Positions 18,121 through 27,634 of a stretch of 64,000 bases of DNA are shown here, one piece after another. The stretch's first letter is position 1, and every line of letters starts with the position of its first letter. Both the position numbers and the translations under genes were made by a program. Where the stretch lies: contig NZ_LJZS01000003.1 of NCBI RefSeq assembly GCF_001314875.1, positions 62,001 to 126,000 of the forward strand. Direction: 5' to 3'. This DNA comes from Halomonas sp. HL-48. Lineage in GTDB: Bacteria > Pseudomonadota > Gammaproteobacteria > Pseudomonadales > Halomonadaceae. The notes beneath the pieces are model-generated. The model had not been told where the DNA came from. It saw only the letters and a program-made list of their open reading frames with translations, and made no database searches.

Positions 18121-19089
18121 ATGATTAAACAACTTATCACCAGCGCCGTACTGGGCGCCGCCCTTATGGGTAGCCATTCGGTAATGGCGGCGGACATCAC
18201 CCTGAAGTTTGGCCATCTGGCCAACGAGGAGAACATCTGGCACCAGGCCGCCGAGAAGTTCAAGGAAGAGGTCGAAGCGAACTCCGATGGGCAGATCGAG
18301 GTGCGCCTTTACCCGAGTGAGCAGCTCGGCAACGAAATGGACGTCATCAACAGCATCCAGTTGGGCACCGCGGACATGACGATCACCGGCGAAAGCCTGC
18401 AGAACTGGGCACCCAAGGCCGCCATGATGGCAGTGCCCTATGCATTCAGGGATTCCGAGCATCTGCATGCCGCGGTGAACGGTGACATTGGCGCCGAGAT
18501 CGAGGCGCAGATCACCGAGAAAACCAATCTGGTGCCGCTGGCCTGGTTCGAGCGCGGACCGCGCGAGCTCACCTCCAATCGACCCATCCGTTCGCCCGAT
18601 GATCTGGATGGTCTACGCCTGCGCGTGCCAAACGTACCGCTGTTTGTGGATGCCTGGGAAGCGTTGGGCGCGCGTGCTACCCCGATGGCGTTCAGCGAAG
18701 TCTTCACCGCCCTCCAGCAGAACACGCTGGAAGGCCAGGAAAACCCGCTGAGCCTGATTGAAAGCGCCAGCTTCAATGAGGTGCAGGACTACGTAAACAT
18801 GACCGGTCACGTGCGTAGCTGGATCTATGTGGTGATTGGCCGCAATCAGCTGGAGAGCATGCCCGAAGAGCTTCAGCAGGTCGTGCTTGATGCGGCTCAG
18901 ACCATGCAAACGTACCAGGCCGAGCTGTTTGAAGACGACCAGGCACGCCTCGAAGAAGCCCTGCAGGAGCGCGGCATGGAATTCGTTGAGGCCGATGTCG
19001 ATGCCTTTGCCGAGAAGGCGCGTCCTGCGGTGCTCGAAGCACTCACCGACGAGCAGCGTGAACTCTTCGACGCTATCCAAGATTTGTAA
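18121..19089 (+). CDS. dctP: TRAP transporter substrate-binding protein (DctP), sugar-acid type
   Basis: 322 residues from ATG 18121 with AGGAGAAAG upstream; signal peptide of ~23 residues ending SVMAA. TRAP DctP family: the conserved Arg of the LRVP motif is residue 168, which pairs with the carboxylate of the ligand, followed by the typical GARATPMAFSEVFTALQQ and DGQEN-like (EGQENPL) segments. Members in such clusters bind glucuronate, mannonate or related acids. It lies 62 bp after the dehydrogenase and 104 bp before the membrane subunits; a strong stem-loop in that gap may stabilise its message. Confidence 0.9.
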   Translation: MIKQLITSAVLGAALMGSHSVMAADITLKFGHLANEENIWHQAAEKFKEEVEANSDGQIEVRLYPSEQLGNEMDVINSIQLGTADMTITGESLQNWAPKAAMMAVPYAFRDSEHLHAAVNGDIGAEIEAQITEKTNLVPLAWFERGPRELTSNRPIRSPDDLDGLRLRVPNVPLFVDAWEALGARATPMAFSEVFTALQQNTLEGQENPLSLIESASFNEVQDYVNMTGHVRSWIYVVIGRNQLESMPEELQQVVLDAAQTMQTYQAELFEDDQARLEEALQERGMEFVEADVDAFAEKARPAVLEALTDEQRELFDAIQDL

Positions 19090-19129
19090 GGTCGTGGATA
19101 AGACGCTTGAAGTGCATGGCTGATGAGGG

Positions 19130-19152
19130 TGGGCCGGCAGCTCGCCGGCCCA
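19130..19152 (+). promoter_or_regulatory. Intercistronic stem-loop between dctP and dctQ
   Basis: GGGCCGGC and GCCGGCCC pair perfectly around the 5-base loop AGCTC, extendable by one T-A pair. No T-run follows, so it is probably an mRNA-end-stabilising or attenuating hairpin that keeps the binding protein in excess over the membrane subunits. Confidence 0.6.
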
Positions 19153-19193
19153 TCGTCTGAAGGCACAGGCAGTTTGCCTATGAGGATACGGTT

Positions 19194-19775
19194 ATGAACT
19201 CGGATCACAAAGCGCTGGAACAGCAAGCGTTGGAAAGTCTGGATTCAATGTCGGCAGTGCCTAAGCTGCAAGGTTTTATCGGGCGCCTGATCAGTTGGGT
19301 GGATACCTGCTTTCTGACCCTGGCCGTCGTGGCGCTTGTTGCGATTGCCGTTACGGTGCTGCTGCAAATTTGTTCGCGGCTGTTTTTGCCGTTCTCCATT
19401 GCCTGGACGGAAGAGCTATCCCGCTACCTGTTCATTTACATGGTGGCGTTATCGGTCGGCGTGGTGTTACGCCAGCATCGCAATATCAGCGTTGAGCTTT
19501 TTCATCACCTGCTGGGTTTACGCATGAAAGCAGCGATTCACGTCGTGATCTGCTTTTTGATTGGCCTGTTTGCGTTTCTGGTGCTGCCCTACGCTTGGCA
19601 GTTCGCCCAGAATGGCACCTGGCAAACGTCGCCGACGCTGCATATTCCTATGCTGTATATCTTCTTTTCGACGGTTGTCACCTTTGCGCTACTCCTGGTT
19701 TACAGCTTGCTCGGGTGTCTCGAAGGACTGATCGCTCTTTGCCGCCCATCAGCCGCCCCTGAACAGGAGTCGTAA
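19194..19775 (+). CDS. dctQ: TRAP transporter small permease (DctQ)
   Basis: 193 residues with four hydrophobic segments and the DctQ features 'WTEELSRYLFIYMV' and 'RQHRNISVELF'. The N-terminal ~30 residues are an extra cytosolic stretch. It couples DctP to the large permease. The stop is 2 bp before the dctM ATG. Confidence 0.92.
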   Translation: MNSDHKALEQQALESLDSMSAVPKLQGFIGRLISWVDTCFLTLAVVALVAIAVTVLLQICSRLFLPFSIAWTEELSRYLFIYMVALSVGVVLRQHRNISVELFHHLLGLRMKAAIHVVICFLIGLFAFLVLPYAWQFAQNGTWQTSPTLHIPMLYIFFSTVVTFALLLVYSLLGCLEGLIALCRPSAAPEQES

Positions 19776-19777
19776 GC

Positions 19778-21058
19778 ATGGAAGTCATTATTCTCTTTAG
19801 CGTTTTCCTGGGGCTGCTGCTGGTGGGGATGCCGATTGCGTTCGCCCTGGGGCTGGCCTCGCTTTCCTACCTGCTGCTCGAGGGCATTTCACTGACCATC
19901 GTGCCGCAGCGTATGTATGCGGGCATTGATACCTTTGTACTGCTGTGTATTCCCGGTTTTGTGCTGGCCGGTAACCTGATGAACGTGGGCAATATCACGG
20001 AACATATCGTGCGCTTTGCCAACGCCCTGTTAGGCCATATTCGCGGTGGGTTGGGGCTGGCCAATGTGGGCGGCTCAATGATTTTTGGGGGTATTTCCGG
20101 CACCGCCGTGGCCGATTCGGCCAGTATCGGTTCGGTGATGATTCCCGGCATGGCGCGCTCAGGCTACGACAAACCCTTTGCCGCCGCGGTTACCGCCGCC
20201 TCATCAACCATCGGCCCCATTATCCCGCCCAGCGTACCCATGATTATTGCCGGTTCGCTGAGCGGAATTTCGGTCGGACGCATGTTCCTGGCGGGTGCGG
20301 TGCCCGGGCTTCTGCTGGGCCTTGCCATGATGATCACGGTGTACATCCTGGCCGTTCGCCGCGGTTACCCCAAAGAGAAACGGTTGCCTTTCCTGCAGCT
20401 GCTACGCGAAGCAAGAACGGCCTTCTGGGCACTGCTGATGACGGTGATCATTCTGTACGGCATCATCGGCGGCTTCTTTACCCCCACCGAAGCCTCCATC
20501 GTTGCCAGCCTGTATGCCTTGGTCGTTGGCATGTATGTCTATAAAGGCCTGACCTGGAAAAAGCTTCCCGCGATCTTGTCGGATACCGTATTAACCTCCT
20601 CGGCACTGCTGCTGATGGTGGGGTTGGCGAACCTGTTCGGCTGGATTCTTACCAGCGAGCAGATTCCCCAGATGATTGCCTCACTGATTCTCTCGATCAG
20701 TGAAAATCCCCTGATCGTGCTGCTTATTCTCAATCTTATCCTGTTGTTTGTCGGCGCCTTCATGGAAACCATCGCCGCGCTGATCATTCTGTTTCCTGCC
20801 CTGGTGGGGGTCGCCACTGGCGTCGGTGTCGATCCGGTTCACTTTGCGGTGATCGCGGTGTTGAACCTGATGATTGGGCTGACCACGCCGCCGGTCGGGG
20901 TGTGCCTGTTCGTGGTGGCGGGGATTGGCAAGCTGCCGATGCTGACGGTGGCAAGGGCCATTGTGCCGTTCTTGCTATGTAATCTGGCGGTGCTGATGCT
21001 GGTGACCTACGTACCGGCAATTTCGCTTTGGCTACCCAACCTGCTGATGGGAGAGTAA
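19778..21058 (+). CDS. dctM: TRAP transporter large permease (DctM)
   Basis: 426 residues, about twelve membrane segments, typical DctM signatures 'GGSMIFGGISGTAVADSASI', 'PPSVPMIIAG' and a C-terminal 'GLTTPPVGVCLFV'. It forms the Na+-driven channel with DctQ. Its stop region supplies the ribosome site (GGGAGAG) of the following uxuB-type gene, so translation is coupled. Confidence 0.93.
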   Translation: MEVIILFSVFLGLLLVGMPIAFALGLASLSYLLLEGISLTIVPQRMYAGIDTFVLLCIPGFVLAGNLMNVGNITEHIVRFANALLGHIRGGLGLANVGGSMIFGGISGTAVADSASIGSVMIPGMARSGYDKPFAAAVTAASSTIGPIIPPSVPMIIAGSLSGISVGRMFLAGAVPGLLLGLAMMITVYILAVRRGYPKEKRLPFLQLLREARTAFWALLMTVIILYGIIGGFFTPTEASIVASLYALVVGMYVYKGLTWKKLPAILSDTVLTSSALLLMVGLANLFGWILTSEQIPQMIASLILSISENPLIVLLILNLILLFVGAFMETIAALIILFPALVGVATGVGVDPVHFAVIAVLNLMIGLTTPPVGVCLFVVAGIGKLPMLTVARAIVPFLLCNLAVLMLVTYVPAISLWLPNLLMGE

Positions 21059-21063
21059 CGACG

Positions 21064-22533
21064 ATGGATCTCCAACGTATTGAAGCCTCACCCCAAAGCG
21101 GCCAGATTGGCGTGGTCCATCTGGGCCTGGGGGCTTTTCACCGTGCTCACCAGGCCGTGTATCTGGAGCGCTATCGCCAGCGCAGCGGCGATAGTGCGTG
21201 GGGCGTCTGCAGCGCGAATTTACGCTCGAGCGTTGATCTAGTCGACGGGCTACGCGCGGCTCAGCATCGCTATCACGTGGCCGAGTACGCCGACAGCGAC
21301 ACCCTGACGCTGCGTGACATCGGCGTGATCGAAGAGACATTGTTTTCGGGCCGTGATGCGACAGGCCGCTGGGGGCGTGATCGGGAAGCGCTGCTGGCGC
21401 GGATGGCCGCTGTCGAGACGCGCCTTGTCACCCTGACGGTGACCGAGAAGGGCTACTTTTTAAACCCGGCGAGCGGTGACTTGATGCTCGATGAGCCGAT
21501 GATCGTCGATGATATTACCGCCCCCCGGCAGCCGCGCACGGCACCGGGATTGCTGGTGGAGGCGCTAGCTCGACGCCTAGACGCAGGCCTTGCCCCCTTC
21601 ACCGTGCTGTCCTGCGACAACATGCCGGATAACGGCAAGCGAACACGCCAAGCGGTGGTCCAACTGGCTGAGCAGCGTGACGTTGCCCTGGCTCGCTGGA
21701 TCGCCGATGAGGTGGCGTTTCCTTGCAGCATGGTTGATCGCATCGTGCCCGCGATGACGGACGCTGACTTCGAGCGTTTTGCGGCGTTGGGCGTTACCGA
21801 TCCAAACGCGGTGGTCTGCGAAGCGTTCACCCAGTGGGTGGTCGAAGACAACTTTCCGCTGGGGCGGCCGAATTGGGAAGCCGAGGGCGTCGAAATGGTT
21901 GCCGACGTGGCGCCGTTTGAAACCATGAAATTGCGCATGCTCAACGGCAGTCATTCCCTGCTGGCGTATCTGGGCGCATTAGCGGGGATTGAAACGGTAT
22001 TTGACGGCGTCAATCACGTCGGACTGCGTGCTGCCTTGCGCCGCTATATGCGCGAGGAGGCGGCGCCGACCCTCGAGATGCCCGAGGGCATCAATCTGGG
22101 TGCCTACGCGGACTCGCTATTGGCCCGTTTTGCCAACGACAGCCTGCGCCATCGCCTACACCAGATCGCCATGGACGGCAGCCAAAAACTCCCTCAGCGC
22201 TGGCTTTCCGGCGCCCTGAAGCGTGCAGGCGCCGGCCAGTCATCGCCGTGCGTGGCGTTGGGCATGGCGGCGTGGATTCGCTATACCTCGGGTGAGGATC
22301 TGATGGGCAATCGCCATACCGTCGACGACCCTCTCGCCCAGCGCTTCCAGTCGATACATCAAGCGCACGGTCGCGATGCCGGCGCGCTGGTGGCGGCGTA
22401 TCTGGCCATGGACGATGTGGTGCCAAGCGCGCTGGCAACGGATAAGGCGTTTGCCGAGGCCGTGGTGTCTGCGTACCAGACGTTGACCCAGGACGGCCTG
22501 GAGGGGGCGCTCGCAGCGCTGAAGCATAGTTAG
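21064..22533 (+). CDS. uxuB: D-mannonate oxidoreductase (fructuronate reductase)
   Basis: 489 residues from ATG 21064, 5 bp after dctM, using GGAGAG in the dctM end. Polyol/mannitol-dehydrogenase family: N-terminal NAD-binding 'VHLGLGAFHRAHQAVY', the 'SCDNMPDNGKRTR' stretch, 'FPCSMVDRIVPA', and the catalytic Lys/Asn/His part around 'MKLRMLNGSHSLLAYLG'. It interconverts D-fructuronate and D-mannonate. It is located between the TRAP transporter and uxuA, as expected for the uronate pathway. Confidence 0.9.
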   Translation: MDLQRIEASPQSGQIGVVHLGLGAFHRAHQAVYLERYRQRSGDSAWGVCSANLRSSVDLVDGLRAAQHRYHVAEYADSDTLTLRDIGVIEETLFSGRDATGRWGRDREALLARMAAVETRLVTLTVTEKGYFLNPASGDLMLDEPMIVDDITAPRQPRTAPGLLVEALARRLDAGLAPFTVLSCDNMPDNGKRTRQAVVQLAEQRDVALARWIADEVAFPCSMVDRIVPAMTDADFERFAALGVTDPNAVVCEAFTQWVVEDNFPLGRPNWEAEGVEMVADVAPFETMKLRMLNGSHSLLAYLGALAGIETVFDGVNHVGLRAALRRYMREEAAPTLEMPEGINLGAYADSLLARFANDSLRHRLHQIAMDGSQKLPQRWLSGALKRAGAGQSSPCVALGMAAWIRYTSGEDLMGNRHTVDDPLAQRFQSIHQAHGRDAGALVAAYLAMDDVVPSALATDKAFAEAVVSAYQTLTQDGLEGALAALKHS

Positions 22534-22558
22534 AGGCTAATAAAAAAAGGAGATCACC

Positions 22559-23752
22559 ATGGAACACACTTGGCGCTGGTTTGGCCCGCATGATGCGATT
22601 CGCCTGGACGAGATTCGACAGACAGGCGCCACCGGCATCGTGACCGCACTGCATGAGGTGCCCAACGATCAGGTCTGGTCGGTTGAGGCGATCCGTGAGC
22701 GTCAGCGGATGATCGAAGCGGCTGGCCTGACGTGGTCGGTGGTGGAGAGCGTGCCGGTCCATGAGTCGATCAAGAGAGGCCTGCCTGAACGCGATGCGCT
22801 GATCGCCACCTACTGCCAGACGCTACGCAACCTGGCGGCCTGCGGTATCGACACCGTTTGCTACAACTTCATGCCGGTGCTGGACTGGACGCGTACCGAC
22901 CTGACCTACGCCTTACCCGATGGTGCCTTGGCGCTGCGCTTTGACCAAATCGCGTTTGCGGCTTTTGATCTTTATTTGCTTCAGCGTCCCGGCGCTGATG
23001 CGGAATACAGCGCCGAAGAGAAAAAGCAGGCGCACCGCTATCTCGACGGGTTGGATAGCGCTGGCCGTGAGCAATTAGTCAATACGCTGATTGCTGGGCT
23101 GCCGGGGGCCGAAGAACACTACACCCTTGAGCAGTTTCGCGCTGTGTTGGAAGGGTATGCCGATGTCGACGCTGCTCGGCTGCGGGAAAATCTAGGCTAC
23201 TTCCTTGAGGCGGTTATTCCGGTAGCGGAAGAAGTGGGCATTCGTATGGCTATCCATCCAGATGACCCGCCACGATCACTGCTAGGGCTGCCACGGGTGG
23301 TCTCTACGCGTGAGGATGCCCAGTGGATTGTGGACTGTATGCCCAGCCCTGCCAACGGCTTGACGTTTTGCACGGGCTCTTACGGCGTTCGATCAGACAA
23401 TGAGCTGGTGGCCATGGCCCGCCACTTTGCTCCGCATATTCACTTCATTCATTTACGTGCCACCCGGCGCGAAGCGGATGGCCTCTCCTTCCACGAGGCG
23501 CCGCATCTGGCAGGCGATGTGGATATGGTGGGCGTGATACAGGCTTTGGTCGACGAAGAGCGGCGGCGCGAGCGTGAGGGCGGGGCGCGTTTGCCGCTAC
23601 GCCCTGACCATGGCCATCAAATCCTCGACGACCGGCAGCGCAATACGGCGCCCGGCTACTCACTGTATGGGCGCATGCGCGGCCTGGCAGAACTGCGCGG
23701 GGTGGAGCTGGCCGTGCGGCAGTTGAGCGAGCGTGCGTCGCGAACGACTTGA
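22559..23752 (+). CDS. uxuA: Mannonate dehydratase (UxuA)
   Basis: 397 residues, strong AAGGAG site 7 bases before the ATG. UxuA, xylose-isomerase-like TIM barrel: starts [12 protein letters not shown], with '[15 protein letters not shown]', metal-binding 'MAIHPDDPP', 'FCTGSYGVR', 'HFIHLR' and the terminal 'RPDHGHQI' motif. It dehydrates D-mannonate to KDG with Fe2+/Mn2+. It is the last gene of the plus-strand operon; the kduD-ghrB-kdgK genes converge on it 27 bp later. Confidence 0.95.
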   Translation: MEHTWRWFGPHDAIRLDEIRQTGATGIVTALHEVPNDQVWSVEAIRERQRMIEAAGLTWSVVESVPVHESIKRGLPERDALIATYCQTLRNLAACGIDTVCYNFMPVLDWTRTDLTYALPDGALALRFDQIAFAAFDLYLLQRPGADAEYSAEEKKQAHRYLDGLDSAGREQLVNTLIAGLPGAEEHYTLEQFRAVLEGYADVDAARLRENLGYFLEAVIPVAEEVGIRMAIHPDDPPRSLLGLPRVVSTREDAQWIVDCMPSPANGLTFCTGSYGVRSDNELVAMARHFAPHIHFIHLRATRREADGLSFHEAPHLAGDVDMVGVIQALVDEERRREREGGARLPLRPDHGHQILDDRQRNTAPGYSLYGRMRGLAELRGVELAVRQLSERASRTT

Positions 23753-23779
23753 GCGTAAAAGCGCGCTGACGCCCGGCTT

Positions 23780-24532
23780 TTAACGGGCAAGCCAACCCCC
23801 GTCCACAGCCAGGGTGTGACCATGCACGTAGCGGGCGGCGTCGGAACATAAATAGATAGCCGCACCGGCCAGATCTTCGGGGGTGCCCCAACGTCCGGCG
23901 GGAACGCGGCCGAGTATTTCATCATGGCGCTTGGGATCGTCGCGCAGGGCCTGGGTGTTATCGGTGGCCATGTACCCTGGGGCGATGGCATTGACGTTGA
24001 TGTCGTGAGCGGCCCACTCGTTGGCCAGCAGCCGGGTAAGGCCGACGATGCCACTTTTGCTTGCGGTGTAAGAGGGGACGCGAATACCGCCTTGAAACGA
24101 GAGTAGCGAGGCGATATTAACGATCTTGCCCGGCGCATTGCGCTCAATGAGGTGCTTGGCAACCTGTTGGGCCAGAAAGAACGCCGCCTTAAGGTTGACG
24201 TCGATCACCGCATCCCAGTCCTTCTCGGAGAACTCAAGGGCCGGTGCCCGTCGAATGATGCCCGCATTGTTGACCAGGATATCCAGCTTGCCCGCCTGCG
24301 AGACCGCACGATCGACAATATCGACCGGCGCGTCCTGGCCGAGCTCGGCTTCGACAGCATAAAAGCGCTGCCCCAGGGCCTCGACGTGCTGGCGGGTTTC
24401 CTCCGCCGGGCGACGGCTGACACCGACAATATCGGCACCTGCCTCGGCGAGCGCCAGGGCGATCCCTTGGCCCAAGCCTTTATTGCAGCCGGTGACCATA
24501 GCCACCTGGCCTTGCAGTGAAAATAACCTCAT
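23780..24532 (-). CDS. kduD: 2-deoxy-D-gluconate / 2-dehydro-3-deoxygluconate 5-dehydrogenase (KduD-like SDR)
   Basis: 250 residues from ATG 24532 with GAGGAGAC upstream; the longer frame to 24586 would overlap ghrB. Classical short-chain dehydrogenase: TGCNKGLGQGIA cofactor site, NNAG, catalytic Ser in 'ASLLSFQGG' and YTASK. Sequence style ('RLFSLQGQVAMVTG', 'NVNAIAPGYMATDNTQALRDD') is that of KduD, which reduces or oxidises C5 of 2-keto-3-deoxyhexonates. It would add an entry from unsaturated or 5-keto uronates into KDG. Confidence 0.85.
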   Translation of the reverse strand: MRLFSLQGQVAMVTGCNKGLGQGIALALAEAGADIVGVSRRPAEETRQHVEALGQRFYAVEAELGQDAPVDIVDRAVSQAGKLDILVNNAGIIRRAPALEFSEKDWDAVIDVNLKAAFFLAQQVAKHLIERNAPGKIVNIASLLSFQGGIRVPSYTASKSGIVGLTRLLANEWAAHDINVNAIAPGYMATDNTQALRDDPKRHDEILGRVPAGRWGTPEDLAGAAIYLCSDAARYVHGHTLAVDGGWLAR

Positions 24533-24566
24533 CGATGTCTCCTCAAAGCAGATGACGGGGCTGAGC

Positions 24567-25541
24567 TCAGTGCCACAGTTCCTCATTCACCAGGCTGATG
24601 GGGCGCTCGCCCTGCAGTGCCAGGCGAATATTATCCACTGCCCGTTGTGCCATGGCGTCGCGGGTTTCATGGGTGGCAGAGCCAATATGGGGCAGGGCGA
24701 CCACATTGGGCATCTTCGGCAACGGCGACGATGCCGGCAGCGGCTCCTGCTCGAACACGTCGAGCCCCGCCGCGTGGATGACGCCGTTTTCCAGCGCGTG
24801 TATCAGGGCGTGTTCATCGACCACTTTGCCCCGGGCGATATTGATGAAAATGCCCGACGGCTTCATCCGGGCGAACTCCCTGGCGCCGATCAGCCGCTCG
24901 GTGTCGGCGGTGAGGGGCACCGTGACACACACGAAGTCGGCCTCGGCCAGCAGCTCGTTGAGTTCGCGGCGCTGGGCGCTCAGTTCTTTTTCCAGTGTGG
25001 GTTTGGGCGAGGCGTTGGAGTAGAGCACCTGCATGCCAAACCCCAGAGCCCCACGCCGGGCGACGGCCTGACCAATCCGGCCAAAGCCCACCATGCCCAG
25101 TGTCTTGCCATGTACGTCGCTACCGAACCGATCGGGGCCAATGCTTGACTGCCAGTGCCCCGCTTTTACCCACTCGGCGAGTTCAACGGCGCGCCTGGCC
25201 GTGGCCATGATCAGGGTAAAGCCTGTGTCGGCGGTGGTTTCGGTAAGCACGTCGGGGGTGTTGCACAGCATGATGCCGCGCCGGGTGAGTTCATCAACCG
25301 GGATGTTGTCGTAGCCTACCGAGATGGTCGCGATGACTTCCAGCTCGAGCGCGGCGTCCAATAACGCCGGAGTAATCGCCAGGCCGGAACCGATGATGCC
25401 TTGCGCCCCCGCCAGTACCGCGCGATTTTCAGGCGCATCCAGCGCGCTGGGTTTGGGCAGTACGTCCACCTTGAACAAGTCGTTGAGTGTATCGAGCTGA
25501 GCGTCGCTGAGTCGTCCCTGAACTACCAAACGTTTCTTCAC
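24567..25541 (-). CDS. ghrB: 2-ketogluconate / glyoxylate / hydroxypyruvate reductase (GhrB type)
   Basis: 324 residues, the same length as E. coli GhrB and alike throughout: 'ATISVGYDN', 'TPDVLTETTADT', Rossmann GFGRIG, 'DFVCVTVPLT', catalytic Arg in 'NIARGKVVDE', 'AGLDVFEQEPL', and His in 'PHIGSATHETR'. It reduces 2-keto-sugar acids and glyoxylate with NAD(P)H. It is the middle gene of the minus-strand kdgK-ghrB-kduD set and probably handles keto-acid by-products. Confidence 0.85.
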   Translation of the reverse strand: MKKRLVVQGRLSDAQLDTLNDLFKVDVLPKPSALDAPENRAVLAGAQGIIGSGLAITPALLDAALELEVIATISVGYDNIPVDELTRRGIMLCNTPDVLTETTADTGFTLIMATARRAVELAEWVKAGHWQSSIGPDRFGSDVHGKTLGMVGFGRIGQAVARRGALGFGMQVLYSNASPKPTLEKELSAQRRELNELLAEADFVCVTVPLTADTERLIGAREFARMKPSGIFINIARGKVVDEHALIHALENGVIHAAGLDVFEQEPLPASSPLPKMPNVVALPHIGSATHETRDAMAQRAVDNIRLALQGERPISLVNEELWH

Positions 25542-25583
25542 GGTTATCTCCTGGGTAAAAGCCTTTTAACGTATCGCCAAGCG

Positions 25584-26567
25584 TCAGGCATCGGGGTGGT
25601 CAGCTTCAAGCGCCTGGAGTTGCTGGCGATTGGGCAGCCCTTCCATATCGCCGACCACCTGAACGGCCTGGGCGCCCACCAGGTTGCCCCGGTTGAGTGC
25701 TTGCTGGGGTAACAGACCATCGAGTAGCGCGCTGATCAAGCCCACGGCGAAGCCGTCACCGGCGCCGACCGTATCCACCACCTTGGCCACGGGCTGACCC
25801 GGCACGGTAAAACTCTCCAGTTTGCCGGTGAGTGTTCCCCGATAGTAACTGCCTTCTGGCCCCAGTTTAATCACCACCGCCTTAGCGCCGCGCGCCAGGT
25901 AAGCGTCAGCGATGGCGTCCGGGGTCTCCTGCTGGGTCAGTAAGCGCCCTTCGGCAAGGCCTGGCAGCACCCAGTCGGCGTGGCTTGCAAGCTCATTCAG
26001 GGTGTCGCGCATGGCGTCTTCACTCGGCCAAAGTGAGGGGCGAAGGTTGGGGTCAAAGGAGATGCTGGCACCCTGGGCGCGGGCCTGGCGCATTAGATGG
26101 CGCGTTAACTGACAGGCGCTTTCCGAGAGCGCGGGGGTAATCCCGGTGGCGTGTAGATGGGTGAGCGACGAGAAGTCGATGCTCGTGGCGTCGTCGACGG
26201 ACAGGTAACTTGCGGCACTGCCGCGTCGGAAATACTCCACGCGAGGGTCGGCGCCTTCCTCGGCCCGCTCTTTGAACATCAGCCCTGTTGGATGCTGCGT
26301 ATCGGTATGGATGTAGCGGTCATCGATACCTTCGGCGCTCAAGGCGTGTTGAATAAACCGACCGAGGCTGTCGGTACCGACACGACTCAACCAGCCAACA
26401 TGAAACCCGAGGCGGGACAGGCCAATCGCCACGTTATTGTCGGCACCGGCCAGTCGGCGATGGAAGTGCTCGATCGCCGATAGGTCACCTGGGGCGTCGG
26501 CAATGAACATGGCCATTGCTTCGCCGAAAGTGAGCACTTTAGGGGAAGAAGAGCGCCTGTTTTCCAT
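25584..26567 (-). CDS. kdgK: 2-dehydro-3-deoxygluconokinase
   Basis: 327 residues from ATG 26567; the open frame extends to 26750 but that part overlaps the LacI gene. PfkB/ribokinase family: 'GGADNNVA'-like substrate loop (GADNNVAIGLSRLG) and the ATP/catalytic motif DTVGAGDGFAVGL. It phosphorylates KDG made by ManD/UxuA. The KDPG aldolase that would finish the route is not in the window. It follows the LacI regulator by 34 bp on the same strand. Confidence 0.88.
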   Translation of the reverse strand: MENRRSSSPKVLTFGEAMAMFIADAPGDLSAIEHFHRRLAGADNNVAIGLSRLGFHVGWLSRVGTDSLGRFIQHALSAEGIDDRYIHTDTQHPTGLMFKERAEEGADPRVEYFRRGSAASYLSVDDATSIDFSSLTHLHATGITPALSESACQLTRHLMRQARAQGASISFDPNLRPSLWPSEDAMRDTLNELASHADWVLPGLAEGRLLTQQETPDAIADAYLARGAKAVVIKLGPEGSYYRGTLTGKLESFTVPGQPVAKVVDTVGAGDGFAVGLISALLDGLLPQQALNRGNLVGAQAVQVVGDMEGLPNRQQLQALEADHPDA

Positions 26568-26601
26568 GGGGGTAGCCTCTAGCAAGTGAAATAGGTAACG
26601 G

Positions 26602-27609
26602 TCATGGAGCGGTACTGCCCCTAGCGAGTAACCGAGGTGAATGGCGGCTGTGAAACGCCAGCGGCGTAGCGCGTCGCTCAAGCTGGTTGACCAGACAGGC
26701 GACGGCATCACGGCCGATGCTATCGGTGGGCTGGGCCAGCGTGGTAACACCCGGTGTCATCAGCTCGCACCATTCGAGTTCGTCGATGCCCATTAACCCC
26801 ACGGGGCCCATCGCGACGTCGAGCTGCTTGAAGCATCGCGCCATGGCGAGCGTGGCGTTGCCATTGGCGCACAACACCGCGCAATGGCCGGGCGCATGGG
26901 GTTCAACGAACGCGGCCAAGCCTGCACAGGGCGTGTCGATGTCCTGGCGACTCAGCATCAGCGTCTGGCGGGAGAATCCCATGGCGTCTGCCTGTTTCTG
27001 AAAGCGATCCAGCCGCGCCTGGCGAGTGCTGGTGTGCTCGGGCGCTTCGCTGACGTACAGAAGCGAGCGATAACCCTGCTGCGCGAGGTGCGTCAGGGCC
27101 ATATCGATCGCCAGGGCGTTGTCGAGACCGATCACCTCGGCGTCGAGATGGTGGATGTCACGATCGAGCAGGACCACGGGGACGCCGCTTTCCAGCAATG
27201 CTTGCCCCGGCTGCCCGACGGCATTGATAATCAGCCCTTCGACCTGGTAGGCCGCAAGCGTTGCCAAGTGGTGCTGTTCAAGCGCCGGGTCGTTATCGGT
27301 GTTGCAGACGATCAATGAGTAGCCGAAGTCGCGGCATGCGAGCTCCACGCCATGCATCACCGCCACCGAAAAGGGGTTGCGTATATCCGCCACCATCATC
27401 CCCAGGAGGCGGGAGCCGCCGCCTTTGAGCCCTCGCGCCATCTGGTTGGGATGATAGCCCAACGTCGCGGCCGCCTCGGCAACGCGCTGCTGCAGCGATT
27501 GGGAAAGCTTGTCGCGTTCGGGGCCGAAGAAGCGTGACACGCTGGACTTGGAGGTACCCGCTAGCTTGGCAACGTCGATCAAGGTGGCTCGGGTAGGCGG
27601 CGAAGGCAT
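26602..27609 (-). CDS. LacI-family regulator of the hexuronate/KDG genes
   Basis: 335 residues. N-terminal LacI HTH (TLIDVAKLAGTSKSSVSRFF) and hinge helix 'NQMARGLKGGGSRLLG', then a periplasmic-binding-like ligand domain. It resembles GntR/IdnR-type LacI repressors of gluconate and ketogluconate genes. A perfect palindrome 26 bp before its start is a likely auto-operator. It heads the minus-strand operon kdgK-ghrB-kduD and may co-control it with the GntR protein of the facing operon. Confidence 0.87.
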   Translation of the reverse strand: MPSPPTRATLIDVAKLAGTSKSSVSRFFGPERDKLSQSLQQRVAEAAATLGYHPNQMARGLKGGGSRLLGMMVADIRNPFSVAVMHGVELACRDFGYSLIVCNTDNDPALEQHHLATLAAYQVEGLIINAVGQPGQALLESGVPVVLLDRDIHHLDAEVIGLDNALAIDMALTHLAQQGYRSLLYVSEAPEHTSTRQARLDRFQKQADAMGFSRQTLMLSRQDIDTPCAGLAAFVEPHAPGHCAVLCANGNATLAMARCFKQLDVAMGPVGLMGIDELEWCELMTPGVTTLAQPTDSIGRDAVACLVNQLERRATPLAFHSRHSPRLLARGSTAP

Positions 27610-27634
27610 AGGTGTCGGTACGCTATAATAAAAA

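Noticed and set aside
22091..22762. 223-codon minus-strand open frame over the uxuB-uxuA junction
   Set aside because: Covers the ends of two clear plus-strand genes and has a Pro/Arg-rich shadow composition.
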